A DNA stretch of 64,000 nt from Psychrobacter sp. JCM 18900 (GCF_904846625.1 NZ_CAJHBL010000001.1:496001-560000); one strand, 5' to 3'. Positions 45,152-55,835 are shown, counted from the first letter of the stretch. Notes: a model not told the origin generated them from the letters alone. Program-made: numbers and translations.

Positions 45152-48100
45152 TTAGAACTGCCAACTATAGACCACATCTACTGCGTTTTCCGCTGCTGAG
45201 CTTGCTTCTACATAGATACGGCGTGTCAGTTGATAACGAACAGAAAGGCTGTTTTGCGCATTGAAAACACCTACACCATAGCGAATGTACAAATCAGGGG
45301 TAACGTAACCTGTGACGTTGACATTGGTGTCCTCGCTACTACCTGAGGCATCGACTGTCAGGCTCTGCAAACCAAATGCTTGCCCAATTTGATTGGTCAG
45401 GCTACGAGTACCACTCAGACCAAAGCTCAGTCCAGCGGCAGCCAGATTATTGGTCACTTGAGACTTAAACCCTTGCTCACTGATTTGCGTCGCGCTCTTG
45501 TTATCGATGCGGCCTGTCACCAACGCGTTCATAGCTTGTTGCTGGGTCAGTCCTGCATTGTTGAAGACGATAATATTGGGGCTTTCAGTCGTTCCTTTAA
45601 CACGCAGACCGACTGTTTTGCCGTTAATCGTTTTGGCTGCTTCAATACTTAAGCTCGGCTTCATCACATCGCCATTGAAACGCACTTGACCATAATTCAG
45701 CTCTAGGCTTTGGCCAAAGGCATTGATATTGGTACGGCGTGAGACCTGTACAACACCTCTGGCACGCATGATACCTGTGCCATTCTGAGTCACATTAATC
45801 GCACCTGCCAACGGAATGACGGCGCCAAAACCACGGAAATTGATATCATCACCCAAATCAACACCGATATCAGCATTGATTGACCAAGGTTTTGAGATAG
45901 CCAGTACTTCATCGATATTACCAATCAAACGACGATCTAGTACGACTGCGTCCTCAGTCTGAGTGATGATATCTTCGCTGGCTTCAGGCGGACGAATGGT
46001 CGCAGACGGCACACTGATCGCCCCTTTTATATCGACATAACGGTCGCCTGGGCGCACGATAATATCAATATCAGGATCAATTTCAGCAACCAGTAATGGG
46101 GGCTGAGTAATGACTAGGCCTTCACCGACAATACTCAACTTGGCCTGCAGTTTTTGCTGCCAATTGACTGTCCCTGACAATTCGCCTTCACCTGTACCAC
46201 TATTGAATGTGCCATCAATGGTCGCTTGTGTGCCGCGGATTTTGGCTGCCGCATTTACTTTGGACAAATTCACTGGCAAATCAAGCATGGCTATACGGCC
46301 GTCAGAGAGTTTTACGTCGCCATAGAACTGTGGTTTGGTTAAGGTGCCACCTAGGCCACCAGCCATTGTAATGTTACCTCTTAGGACGCGCATACCAGGG
46401 AAGAAGGGCTTAAATATCGCAAGATCAAGCTCGTTTAGTACCAATGCACCGGAGATTGGTTTAGGGTCTTTATAAGGATCAACGATCACTTCAGCATAAC
46501 CACGTGCCCCGCGTCCAGTATTGATATCAGTACGCAGCTTGATGCCCTCAGGCACAGACAAAGCAATAAGAGAGACACGCTTGTACGGCAAGGTCATTGA
46601 TGTGCTCTCACCATCTTGAACAAGGCCAATCTTGCCGTTGTCTGAATATAGCGTGGTATTGATAGTTGGCGGACGACCACGTTGCCATCCGACGATTGCT
46701 TTACCATTAATCTTACCATTCCAGTCAATATCTTCTGGCAAGAACACTGAGAATAACGACGTATCTAAATTCTGCAACGCTACATTGACTTCACCTTGGT
46801 CTGGTGATGCCACTAGTTTTTCTCGTAGACACAGCTTACCGGTTTGATCCGTGGCCTGCCAGCAGTGAGCGGCAAGCTGTACTTTTAGATCACGGTTCTC
46901 ACCACCCTGATTGTAAGGTAAATTCACAATCAGCTGTGCAGGTTGCAATTGATTCAAAGTCGCATATTTAGATTTGATTCGGCCTTTTCCAATGACACCT
47001 GACCAGCTTAGCCTGTCTCGATCAAAACCACCTTTTAGCCTAGCGCCGACATCGAGTTGCTTATTGGCTACATTTAAATCGACCACATGAGACTTTTCGG
47101 TACCATTAAAAGAGGCTTTAACACTATCGAAACTTTGACCAGCAGCATCTAGACCTTCAGCAGTTACAATTAACTGACTTGGGCTATTGGCTAAGTTGAC
47201 GAGCTTGCCGCGTACACGGCCTTGACGCAATATAAAGCCAGGTAGCGCGAGTCGCTCACCGACCAAGTCAATATAAATAGTAGGTAGTGCTTGACCAGCT
47301 GGTTGAGACAGCGTGGCACCGCCAGTGACTTTACCAGCCAATTGGCTAGATAGTTGGTCTAGACTGGTGATGTTAATTTTGGTTTGTAGCTGTTTGGCAT
47401 TGCCGTTAGCCGTGACATAGTTGTCACCCCAACGCAGCACCAGATTATTAGCATTTAAGCTATCAATCAAAGCGTTTACTTGCTTATATTGTGCTTGAGC
47501 ATCTTGGGTCTGAAGTTGTTTAAAGTAACTTGCTAAATCTTTAGGCAAACGCATTTTCGCTGATAGGCTGCCTTTGGCACTCAGTTGCTGCCCTTTTAGC
47601 ATGCCATTCAGATTGACTTGTTTAATATTGACAATCTGCTGCGTGTCACTCCAGCGGCCATCTGTATCAATCGTACCAGTGATAAGGCTTGGGGTATCTT
47701 TTAGGAAGTAGCCAATGTTAAAACGATCCATGACTGCGTTGATATCCCACGCAACGCCTTGACGCACGTCAACGGTTCCGCTGGCATCGATACTACCTGC
47801 CGCACCCACATGACGGAAACGATTGATACGGATCAGCTGACTGTCACCACTAGCTTCTATATTCAGCTTACCTGCTGGCAATTGCTCGGCATCCAATATG
47901 CCGTTAAAATTTACGGCAAAGCGCTGCAAGGTACCTGCAGTGTTTTCGCTGTTTTTTGGCGCATTTTGCCACTCGCCACTGGTTTTTAGATTGCCTGTGA
48001 TTATCGCTGGATTATTGGGTAAGAAGTAACCCAAATTGAACTGGTCAAAACGACCATCTATATTCCAGCCGATATTTTTACGTAAGTCGATGACCCCTTT

Positions 48101-50146
48101 CGCATCAACTGCGCCCGCTTCACCCTTATAGTTCAGCTTACGAATACTAATCAGCTTCGGCGTACCCGCAGCATCGATAGACAGACGACCTTGCGGTACA
48201 TCTGCTGTATCAATCCGACCATCAAAACGCGCATCAAATACCGACAGCTCACCACCTACGATATCGACACTGGCATCACCAGCACCGGTAATACCAATAG
48301 CACGATCTGCTTGCGACGCATCGAGCTGCGCTTGCATATCGGTATTGTTTAAAGTAATCACATGACGTTGACCGCTGACACCATTTTTAGTGATGTTTAG
48401 CAGTCGACCACGCGCACTTATACTACCTGTTAGGCGCTCAAGCGGTAAATCGCTACGATATTTCTTAGGGAGTAAACCTTTGGTACTGGCATCAACCTGC
48501 CATGTCAGTGGACGCTGTTTGCTCGCTAACTGAATCTGTCCTGTGCCGGATAAGTCTCCTACTATGCCATTGTAATTAAGACGATTGATATCTATGACAT
48601 CACCAGCCTTACGTATACGTAGATCATAATTGCCTTTGGGGGCAGCATTTAGCTCATTGATAACGGCATTGGCATCGACTGATAGAGTCGAACCACGAAC
48701 GATGACGTCCGCCTGACCACTAGGACTGTCGATATTGCCAATATTGGGTACGTTGCGGCGGGTTAGGTTTTTCCAGTTAGCATCAATATACCAAGGCGCG
48801 ACTTGCTTGGACTTGGCAGAGGTTTTACCGCGAACCATATTGGCATTGATGTGCTCACCATCGCGCTGACGTAAATCTGCATCGATCTGCGTATTACCAG
48901 TGGTATTCTGCTGCTGATAACGCAGTGACAGTCTACCGTTTAGAGTTTGCGGGGCATAAGCTTTAAAATCAATATATTCATCCGGAATAGCTTGGCGAAT
49001 ATTAAAGTTGCTACCCGTCGCACGCACTGTGGCCTCAAAGCTGTCTTTCCAATCTAAAATACCTTGTAATGCCAAACGTCCCGCTGGCACGTCAGCGTCC
49101 AAGCGATCTATACGTAGCTGACTGTTGGCGATAACGGCACGGCCTTGGTAATGACCTGATGGAATATCTTTGGCTGTCAATTCAGTATTGATACGCAATC
49201 GTATCTCAGAGATGACACCAGAAGCTGTGGCTGTACCGCTTTGTAGGCGAATGTTTTGACTGTCAGCGTAAGGGATAAGAATATCATCCCACTGTAGTTT
49301 TGCATCGAACGGCGCACCCGCATCTAGCCCCTGCACTACAAAGTTACCTTTCACATCGCTATCGTTATAACGACTACGCACCTTGCCAACAGTACGTTTG
49401 AGCGTTCCTGTTGCAGAGATATTCAATGGGTCGATATAGGCTTTTTCAAGAGCGCTGACTTCCGCAATCGCACTCAAATCTAGTGGATAGTCGCCCTGTA
49501 GGTCGATCTCTCCTTGTAAGGCACTGACTTTCACAATATCAGCGTACTGCAAGTCACCACGGCCAACGGTCACCGTACTACCTACCCACGTCAGGTCACG
49601 CGCCGTAATATCTTGAATAACGATAGGATCTTTGGTTACTTGCTTATAAGTAATTTTCTTAATTTTTGCTTGGTCAAAACGCAAATTCACTGGCAACTTT
49701 AAAGTTTTATAATCAAATGGTTCACCAGTAGGTGGTTTTTTATTGATAATCTCTATGGTCTGGATGTCTGCATCGCTTAAATGCACTTCTTTTGCAAATA
49801 CTGCGCGCCAGCCTATTTTCACATAGGCCTTATCTACCAATATCTCAAGATCTTCAGTCGCTTCAATATCGATATCGGTTACCCAAATACCATCACGCAG
49901 GTTACCGCGTCCGTATTTAAAATCAATACCTGTTTCAACACTGATTTTTTCTAATATAAACTTCGTACCAGCGTCCGTCCCTGCTGCATAAAAGAATATG
50001 GCAAACATGATGGCTAGTACGATAAGCATCAATACCAGAAGTTTGAGCAGAAATGACAACGGATACCAACGCCTAACGGCACGGGCATCACGCTGTGCTG
50101 GATCTTCATCTGGAGCATTATTAGGCGGGGTATTTTCTGTCAGCAT
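45152..50146 (-). CDS. tamB: Translocation and assembly module protein TamB
   Basis: TamB spans the periplasm from an inner-membrane anchor and, with TamA, supports outer-membrane protein insertion and probably phospholipid transport. One signal anchor lies at about residues 28-53 (LSFLLKLLVLMLIVLAIMFA). A long run of repeated beta segments follows, with visible repetition of the type 'GAVDAKGVIDLRKNIGWNID-RFD-FNLGYFLP' versus 'GSIDASGTVDVRQGVAWDINAVMDRFNIGYFLKD'. The conserved C-terminal DUF490 domain closes the protein (TESPNIIVFNNAGLTQQQA, the terminal VDVVYSWQF). About 1664 residues is long (1259 in E. coli) but usual for Moraxellaceae. The start is ATG 50146; a TTG at 50155 is less likely. 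It follows tamA by about 100 nt. Confidence 0.94.
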   Translation of the reverse strand: MLTENTPPNNAPDEDPAQRDARAVRRWYPLSFLLKLLVLMLIVLAIMFAIFFYAAGTDAGTKFILEKISVETGIDFKYGRGNLRDGIWVTDIDIEATEDLEILVDKAYVKIGWRAVFAKEVHLSDADIQTIEIINKKPPTGEPFDYKTLKLPVNLRFDQAKIKKITYKQVTKDPIVIQDITARDLTWVGSTVTVGRGDLQYADIVKVSALQGEIDLQGDYPLDLSAIAEVSALEKAYIDPLNISATGTLKRTVGKVRSRYNDSDVKGNFVVQGLDAGAPFDAKLQWDDILIPYADSQNIRLQSGTATASGVISEIRLRINTELTAKDIPSGHYQGRAVIANSQLRIDRLDADVPAGRLALQGILDWKDSFEATVRATGSNFNIRQAIPDEYIDFKAYAPQTLNGRLSLRYQQQNTTGNTQIDADLRQRDGEHINANMVRGKTSAKSKQVAPWYIDANWKNLTRRNVPNIGNIDSPSGQADVIVRGSTLSVDANAVINELNAAPKGNYDLRIRKAGDVIDINRLNYNGIVGDLSGTGQIQLASKQRPLTWQVDASTKGLLPKKYRSDLPLERLTGSISARGRLLNITKNGVSGQRHVITLNNTDMQAQLDASQADRAIGITGAGDASVDIVGGELSVFDARFDGRIDTADVPQGRLSIDAAGTPKLISIRKLNYKGEAGAVDAKGVIDLRKNIGWNIDGRFDQFNLGYFLPNNPAIITGNLKTSGEWQNAPKNSENTAGTLQRFAVNFNGILDAEQLPAGKLNIEASGDSQLIRINRFRHVGAAGSIDASGTVDVRQGVAWDINAVMDRFNIGYFLKDTPSLITGTIDTDGRWSDTQQIVNIKQVNLNGMLKGQQLSAKGSLSAKMRLPKDLASYFKQLQTQDAQAQYKQVNALIDSLNANNLVLRWGDNYVTANGNAKQLQTKINITSLDQLSSQLAGKVTGGATLSQPAGQALPTIYIDLVGERLALPGFILRQGRVRGKLVNLANSPSQLIVTAEGLDAAGQSFDSVKASFNGTEKSHVVDLNVANKQLDVGARLKGGFDRDRLSWSGVIGKGRIKSKYATLNQLQPAQLIVNLPYNQGGENRDLKVQLAAHCWQATDQTGKLCLREKLVASPDQGEVNVALQNLDTSLFSVFLPEDIDWNGKINGKAIVGWQRGRPPTINTTLYSDNGKIGLVQDGESTSMTLPYKRVSLIALSVPEGIKLRTDINTGRGARGYAEVIVDPYKDPKPISGALVLNELDLAIFKPFFPGMRVLRGNITMAGGLGGTLTKPQFYGDVKLSDGRIAMLDLPVNLSKVNAAAKIRGTQATIDGTFNSGTGEGELSGTVNWQQKLQAKLSIVGEGLVITQPPLLVAEIDPDIDIIVRPGDRYVDIKGAISVPSATIRPPEASEDIITQTEDAVVLDRRLIGNIDEVLAISKPWSINADIGVDLGDDINFRGFGAVIPLAGAINVTQNGTGIMRARGVVQVSRRTNINAFGQSLELNYGQVRFNGDVMKPSLSIEAAKTINGKTVGLRVKGTTESPNIIVFNNAGLTQQQAMNALVTGRIDNKSATQISEQGFKSQVTNNLAAAGLSFGLSGTRSLTNQIGQAFGLQSLTVDASGSSEDTNVNVTGYVTPDLYIRYGVGVFNAQNSLSVRYQLTRRIYVEASSAAENAVDVVYSWQF

Positions 50147-50248
50147 GACACTCAACTACGTTAAAAAATGAAGACCAGCAATCGGTACGATAAGTGATGA
50201 TTAGAACATTTGGAGCTACTAAACATTTGGAACTACTACATTAAGCGA

Positions 50249-53200
50249 TTATAACGGTGAACCAATAAAGAAGTGTAGTCGTACTGGAATGCTTTCCTCG
50301 GTCACGCCAGCAGCCACATCGACACGCACCATTCCTACAGGCGATGCCCAGCGGATACCGACACCAACGCCGACTTTTGTCTCAGTCTCAAAATCTTTGT
50401 CGTAGGCATTACCGACATCAGTGAAGAATGCGCCACGGAAACCTGGTTTAAATTCATAGTTATACTCAGCGCTACCAACCGCTAGCACCTGCCCGCCCGT
50501 TAAATAGCCTTTGTCTAATGGTGACAAGCTCTCATAGTCATAACCGCGAATACTCTGATCGCCACCTGCAAAGAAACGCAACTTATAAGGCACATCGTAA
50601 AAATCATCCGCCCAGATATAACCGGCATTGGCACTACCTAATACTTGATGCTTCTTGTCTTCGCCAAAGCTGTAGATACCACTAACGCCTGCGCGAATAA
50701 TCGCCATATCGGTATCACTGAATGCGCTATCAGTGCCAGCCTCGATTGAGTAGTACTGGCGCATACCCTGCGTTGGGTTGGTCGCATTGTCAGTATCTGT
50801 TTTATTCATACCATAGCCAAACAATAGCGCGCGCTGTTTCGGACTTGAAGAGGTAAAGCGGATAGGCAGATCATCTAATGCTGCTCCATCAACCCCCGTT
50901 TCAAGCTCATCCAAGCGGTAACGCACAGAGTAGCTGCGATTCCAACCAGTATCACTACGGATATTACGTGCTAGAGCCGCTTTTAGCGTTGTGGTCGACA
51001 GATCGAAATTACCTTCGCCTTGGTCAATCACTTCCTCTTCATAAGTAAGACGCCCATCTAACTTATCATTGAGCGGATGATTCCATGGTCGACTGGCGTA
51101 TACAGCCACGTTTTTGCTGATTCTCGATACTTCTGTTTCTGCACCCGCTTGATAGCCTTGGCGATTGAGCAAGTTATAGTCTATTTTTGCGGTGGCGCGA
51201 ACGCCAGTATCTGTTCCATAACCCAGACCAACTTGAGCATCACGTGGTTTATCCGCGTATACAAACACATATAAAGGTACTTTTTTGCTTTCTGCAACGT
51301 CTTGTGGCGTTTTACGTCCTGCTAGCGTTGGCGGTACAAAGTTCTCGTCAGCGATCAGACTCTTTTCGTCAGGGAATATCTTTTGTGCAACATTACTAAT
51401 TGAGTCACTGATTTTACCCAATAGGTTATCAGCTTCCTGATCTTTTTCATCAAGCACGCGATCATTCGGCAAGCGGCTTAGTCGCTCTGCTTTTTGTCTG
51501 ATGGCTTGCAGCTTATCAAGGGTGGCTTCATCAGCCTCAAAATCAATAGCAGCGATATCCGCTTCATTGACCGTCTCGCCACTATTAGCACTCAGAGCAT
51601 TATCGCTCTCTGCACCTATGTCGCTATTATCATTGACCGTATCTTCTTTGCTAGCAGTCACATTTAAGGCAGCTGCCCCATCATTGCTACTCAGACCTGC
51701 GACGCCATCATTGTCTACATTGTTAATATCGTCATCTAATGTGTCGTTACCCTCGGTAGCAGCATTGTCAAACGCTAAGGTACCAGCTTCACTACTATCA
51801 GTTGGTGGTAGTATCGACTCGACGTTGACCGTATTAAAGTAACGAGTTGCCGATAGGTCATTACTGAACTTAGTAACTGCTGGACGATAAAACGGCTCAC
51901 CCGGCGTAAAGCCATAGAGCTGTTGTAACAATGAAAGCTCTACTGGTAGCTTGTCAGGGTCTTGAGTCAGCGTATTGGTTTCTTTGTCGTAGGTAAAAAA
52001 TACTACATCGTCGAACTCGTAACGATCACCTGTGTTGTAAACCAACGAGACATCTGCTTTATTATCAGGCAAGATGATATCAACAGATTTGTTCAGCCAA
52101 TACTGATCAAAATAGCCGTAGGTATTACTCAAAGACTCTAAAGCCGCTTTACTGCTCTTATAGACACGATGATTAAAAATATCACCTTCTTGCGGCGGCA
52201 AGTCTGCCTCAAGCGATGCAAACTCTTCTTGCTCACTGCCCTCACCGCGAATCTCAATAATACGGCTATCTACCAGTACCGGCTCGCCTAGCTCTTCAAT
52301 CACAACATTAACTGTATCGCGATCAGGTTGGGTCAAACGCATCTCAACCTCATAGTAACCAACGGCTTTAGCAGCATTCTGTGCTGTTTCGCGCAAACGT
52401 GGCAATGCCGCAGTAAAGTCAATAACCGACTGAACTGAAGTATCATCCAGTGCCGCTTTGATGTTTTTCATTGGCTGAATGTCATTATCAGCTTCAACTA
52501 GCTGAGCCTTACCATTAGGAGAGTCTTCAGCAGATACTTGCTCTAGATAAATAGCGGTTTCTACATTTGGCAAAGCAATCACGCCACCGTCGTTAAAAAA
52601 GCGATTGTACAGACGCGTCACGATATTGCCTCTATTGCGCGCGCGTGGCCGTGGTCTATTGGCTTGTTCGATACTTTGGTCGACGGCCTGAGTATCATTC
52701 TGATAATCTGGTAGATAGTCATTCGGATTGATAATGTCTGTTGTCGTACCTTCTACATTGGCAGGCACATTCGTACCAGCTATCACCTCATCACTACTAT
52801 CATCAGTCGTCAGGCCATTTTCACTCTTAACAATAGCTTCATTACTAACAACATATTCATTGCTGACAGCACCACTCACCTCAATCGGACGTGACATCCC
52901 TTCAGCTGTGCTCGCCTGTTCTTGCGTTGTTTCATTTCTACCCAACGTATCAAGATTGCTAGGCGCGGGCAAGTTTGTCGCATCTAGCTCTACATCGAGA
53001 CCAATTGGTGATGTTGTGTCATCTAACGTAGCGATTGGCGCATCAAAGTCACTGTCATTATTGCTAATATTGATACTATCAATATCTTGAGCATTCTGCG
53101 CATCCATTGCCGCTAGCTCACGATCGATCTGCTCAGGGGTCATCATTTGATAACCCTGCTGCTGAATCTCGGTTGCTTGTTGCAACAGGTCATCATTAGA

Positions 53201-53809
53201 AGCGATTGATTGAGCGTTATTTGGATTATATGAAGTACTTGGACTATCAGTGAAAGTTTCTAAATTTTGAGAGTTATTTCTTTGAGAAGTTGTGTTTTGA
53301 GCATTGGCATTTTGCGTCGTCGAGTTTCTAGAGCCTGACTTTTTCGAGTTAGGTTTTTTAATGCCCAAGCTCTGTTCGCTATAGTCGTCCAATACTGACT
53401 GATCGATGATGCCTTGTTCCACTGCTTTTTTTAGACGTAGCGCATCTAGAGCCATATCTAGCTGAGTATCGTCATCTGACAATGTAGCTGATTGCTTGAT
53501 AGATGCTTTATCATTCGCACTTTGACTATTGTTAGTCTGGTTACTAAGCGTTTGATTACTGTCAGTTTGGTCAGTAGCAGATGAGTTGGTGATAGCGGTA
53601 TTGTTTACATTATTAACAGTATCTGCCATTGCCGCAGGTGCCATACCGAACAAACTGGTCGCAAGCGCAGTGCACAATGCCGAGCGTCTGAAATTTTTAC
53701 GCGGCGCTGCTGGATACGTACTTGGGTTATTACTATCGTTTTGGATTATGGCTGTGTCACGCTGCATCATGAGACCCTTGCATGCTCGAGTTGAAGGCTG
53801 CTTTATCAT
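50249..53809 (-). CDS. tamA: Outer-membrane translocation protein TamA (Omp85 family) with large disordered segments
   Basis: TamA is an Omp85 barrel that works with TamB. A signal peptide runs to about residue 62 (cleavage after AMA), preceded by an unusually long basic and polar start. AGGA lies 7 nt before ATG 53809, supporting the long start. Residues 63-395 are N/Q/S/T/D-rich and mostly disordered, with one helical stretch near 113-150. POTRA domains cover about 396-668. POTRA3 is interrupted by about 170 acidic residues (about 670-842) before its last strand, VPLYVFVYADKPRDAQVGLG. The barrel follows (about 845-1186), with the conserved Omp85 motif QSIRGYDYESLSP near 1085. E. coli TamA has 577 residues; this one has 1186. 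tamB follows. Confidence 0.93.
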   Translation of the reverse strand: MIKQPSTRACKGLMMQRDTAIIQNDSNNPSTYPAAPRKNFRRSALCTALATSLFGMAPAAMADTVNNVNNTAITNSSATDQTDSNQTLSNQTNNSQSANDKASIKQSATLSDDDTQLDMALDALRLKKAVEQGIIDQSVLDDYSEQSLGIKKPNSKKSGSRNSTTQNANAQNTTSQRNNSQNLETFTDSPSTSYNPNNAQSIASNDDLLQQATEIQQQGYQMMTPEQIDRELAAMDAQNAQDIDSINISNNDSDFDAPIATLDDTTSPIGLDVELDATNLPAPSNLDTLGRNETTQEQASTAEGMSRPIEVSGAVSNEYVVSNEAIVKSENGLTTDDSSDEVIAGTNVPANVEGTTTDIINPNDYLPDYQNDTQAVDQSIEQANRPRPRARNRGNIVTRLYNRFFNDGGVIALPNVETAIYLEQVSAEDSPNGKAQLVEADNDIQPMKNIKAALDDTSVQSVIDFTAALPRLRETAQNAAKAVGYYEVEMRLTQPDRDTVNVVIEELGEPVLVDSRIIEIRGEGSEQEEFASLEADLPPQEGDIFNHRVYKSSKAALESLSNTYGYFDQYWLNKSVDIILPDNKADVSLVYNTGDRYEFDDVVFFTYDKETNTLTQDPDKLPVELSLLQQLYGFTPGEPFYRPAVTKFSNDLSATRYFNTVNVESILPPTDSSEAGTLAFDNAATEGNDTLDDDINNVDNDGVAGLSSNDGAAALNVTASKEDTVNDNSDIGAESDNALSANSGETVNEADIAAIDFEADEATLDKLQAIRQKAERLSRLPNDRVLDEKDQEADNLLGKISDSISNVAQKIFPDEKSLIADENFVPPTLAGRKTPQDVAESKKVPLYVFVYADKPRDAQVGLGYGTDTGVRATAKIDYNLLNRQGYQAGAETEVSRISKNVAVYASRPWNHPLNDKLDGRLTYEEEVIDQGEGNFDLSTTTLKAALARNIRSDTGWNRSYSVRYRLDELETGVDGAALDDLPIRFTSSSPKQRALLFGYGMNKTDTDNATNPTQGMRQYYSIEAGTDSAFSDTDMAIIRAGVSGIYSFGEDKKHQVLGSANAGYIWADDFYDVPYKLRFFAGGDQSIRGYDYESLSPLDKGYLTGGQVLAVGSAEYNYEFKPGFRGAFFTDVGNAYDKDFETETKVGVGVGIRWASPVGMVRVDVAAGVTEESIPVRLHFFIGSPL

Positions 53810-54274
53810 CTTTACGTCCTATCAGCTCACGCGGCACAATCTTATCAACGATAACAATCGTCAAGTCTGACCGGTGAATAAACTTATAGCAGTTATCTGG
53901 AATTAATGGTTTACTACTTTAACTTTATGACTGGTTATCTATAGTGTCGGCTTTAGCAATGTATGTCTACTGCCTTGTAGGTCTACTAGCTTATAGATAG
54001 TGTTGATGGGTAGTAGCCTTTGTTTTCACTACTATTTATACCCTAAAACGCAATCACATAAATTTTATAAATCATAACTTAGTTAAATATCGAATCATAG
54101 CATTGACTGCATGTATTTTCACCGAAGCCTTGCTATTATACGGCTTAATATTGATAAAACCTATGCTATATCTTGATATAGTTTTTAATAAAATTTACGA
54201 TTATTCTCATAAAAAAATTGTCGTTCAGCGCCGCTATTTTCTCTATCAGTCGCGATTTATCTGTAGGAATGTCC
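53810..54274. other. Divergent intergenic region between tamA and the MFS gene
   Basis: About 460 nt of AT-rich sequence. It must include promoters in both directions; I saw several TATA-like words but no well-spaced pair that I would defend. No RNA gene and no supported frame. Confidence 0.4.
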
Positions 54275-55606
54275 ATGTCCAACCAGTTTCAGTTATTCAA
54301 GCGCCGTCGTTTTAGCGCTATGTTTTTTACCCAGTTTTTGGGCGCATTCAATGACAATATTTTTAAGCAGGCGCTCATACTGGTGCTCACTTATACTGCC
54401 GCCAGTAAATTGGGCGTAGAGGTCAGTATCCTTAATAACTTGGCCGCCATGTTATTTATTCTGCCCTACTTTTTGTTTTCTGCTTTGGCAGGACAGATTG
54501 CTGATAAGTATGAAAAGTCAAAGCTCACGCAGTTTATTAAACTCCTTGAGCTGGTCATTATGGCGGTTGCCGCAGTCGGTTTTGTCTTTGAATGGTATGC
54601 ACTGCTATTTGTCGCGTTGTTTTTGATGGGTACACATTCGACTTTCTTTGGACCGATTAAATACGCTTATCTGCCACAAGCGATGAAAGAAGATGAGTTG
54701 GTCGGCGCTAACGGCCTTTTTCAGATGGGTACTTCGCTGGCTATTTTGGTCGGGATGATTGTCGCTGGTATTTTGACTCAGCTATCACAATCCCTGTATT
54801 GGATTAGTGCCACGGTGTTGGTTGTCGCTGTTTTGGGATATTTAGCCGCACGCTATATCCCTACTATGCCAGCGATGCAGCCTGACCTGAAGATTAACTG
54901 GAATATTATTACGACCAGCTTGGCCACTGTCCGTTACTTATACTCTTTGCCTTTTTTGTTCTTTATCATTCTTGGTAACAGCTGGTTTTGGTTTTATGGG
55001 GCGACGTTTTTGACCCAAGTGCCAGAGTTCAGCAAGGTGATTTTGCTTGGTGATGAGTCAGTCGTTATTTTCTTACTCACATTGTTTTCTGTTGGTGTGT
55101 CAATCGGTTCAGTACTGTGCAAAACATTGACCAAAAACAAAGTCAGCTTGCGTCTATTGCCCTTTGGTATTGCTGGATTAAGTATCTTTGCTATTGATTT
55201 GTATTTTTCACTTTCAGGTTTAGATATAAATGTGAATAATGACACATTACTTGGCATCGGTGATTTGTTTAATATAAGTGGTAGCTGGCGGGTATTCGCG
55301 GATTTATTCTTATTAGGATTCAGTGGTGGTTTGTATATCGTACCGCTATATGCTTCTATGCAAGCCTACGCACCTAAGAGTCATCGAGCACGTATTGTTG
55401 GCGCGAATAACATCTTTAATGCGATATTTATGGTCACATCAGCGATTTTTGCGATTGTTATTTTAAATGTTTTAGGATTTACGCTACCACAATTGTTTTT
55501 GGTGACAGGGCTATTGAATATTGTGTTTGGTGCATTCTTATACATCAAACTCAATAAACATATTAAGCATGCCATTATCCAAACTAACGATGGTATAGCA
55601 CCGTAA
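54275..55606 (+). CDS. MFS transporter, LplT-like (putative lysophospholipid transporter)
   Basis: The protein has about 12 hydrophobic spans. Its opening (RRFSAMFFTQFLGAFNDNIF) matches LplT-type major facilitator proteins, which flip lysophospholipids across the inner membrane for re-acylation. Other markers are the loop LAGQIADKYEKSKL after span 2 and GTHSTFFGPIKYAYLPQ. In many bacteria this module is fused or adjacent to acyltransferase and acyl-ACP synthetase domains (Aas); here it ends at 443 residues and no such gene is nearby. ATG 54275 is preferred because AGGA lies 6 nt upstream; starts at 54269 and 54218 are weaker. The substrate is inferred. Confidence 0.7.
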   Translation: MSNQFQLFKRRRFSAMFFTQFLGAFNDNIFKQALILVLTYTAASKLGVEVSILNNLAAMLFILPYFLFSALAGQIADKYEKSKLTQFIKLLELVIMAVAAVGFVFEWYALLFVALFLMGTHSTFFGPIKYAYLPQAMKEDELVGANGLFQMGTSLAILVGMIVAGILTQLSQSLYWISATVLVVAVLGYLAARYIPTMPAMQPDLKINWNIITTSLATVRYLYSLPFLFFIILGNSWFWFYGATFLTQVPEFSKVILLGDESVVIFLLTLFSVGVSIGSVLCKTLTKNKVSLRLLPFGIAGLSIFAIDLYFSLSGLDINVNNDTLLGIGDLFNISGSWRVFADLFLLGFSGGLYIVPLYASMQAYAPKSHRARIVGANNIFNAIFMVTSAIFAIVILNVLGFTLPQLFLVTGLLNIVFGAFLYIKLNKHIKHAIIQTNDGIAP

Positions 55607-55771
55607 ATATGGTTAGCTCAATAGATACCGTCTAATCGTTGCGCTGATGGTTTCGTAGTTATGATAGCTATAGTAGTTTGCCCACTATCTATAGATTATT
55701 TATGGGCTATCTAGACAATAATATTTGAGCCGATAATTTAGATTGTTTGTTATAGTAATACGCATTATGCC

Positions 55772-55790
55772 GTTACGTTTAAACGGTAAC
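55772..55790. promoter_or_regulatory. Near-perfect palindrome upstream of coq7
   Basis: A perfect CGTTTAAACG core lies within GTTA...TAAC flanks, offset by one base, 45 nt before the coq7 start. It may be an operator for an unidentified regulator; there is no direct evidence. Confidence 0.25.
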
Positions 55791-55835
55791 ACACTTTATT
55801 TTATTGACAGTTTTTAACACCATCAGGAGTGAGTT

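Noticed and set aside
51501..51842. Plus-strand frame of 113 codons opposite the acidic insert of tamA
   Set aside because: The S/L/A-rich composition is the mirror of the low-complexity acidic coding strand; there is no start signal.
53001..53300. Gln/Asn-rich tract in tamA as a frame error
   Set aside because: The frame is open throughout, in step with the signal peptide and POTRA regions, and has consistent composition, so it reads as real disordered protein.
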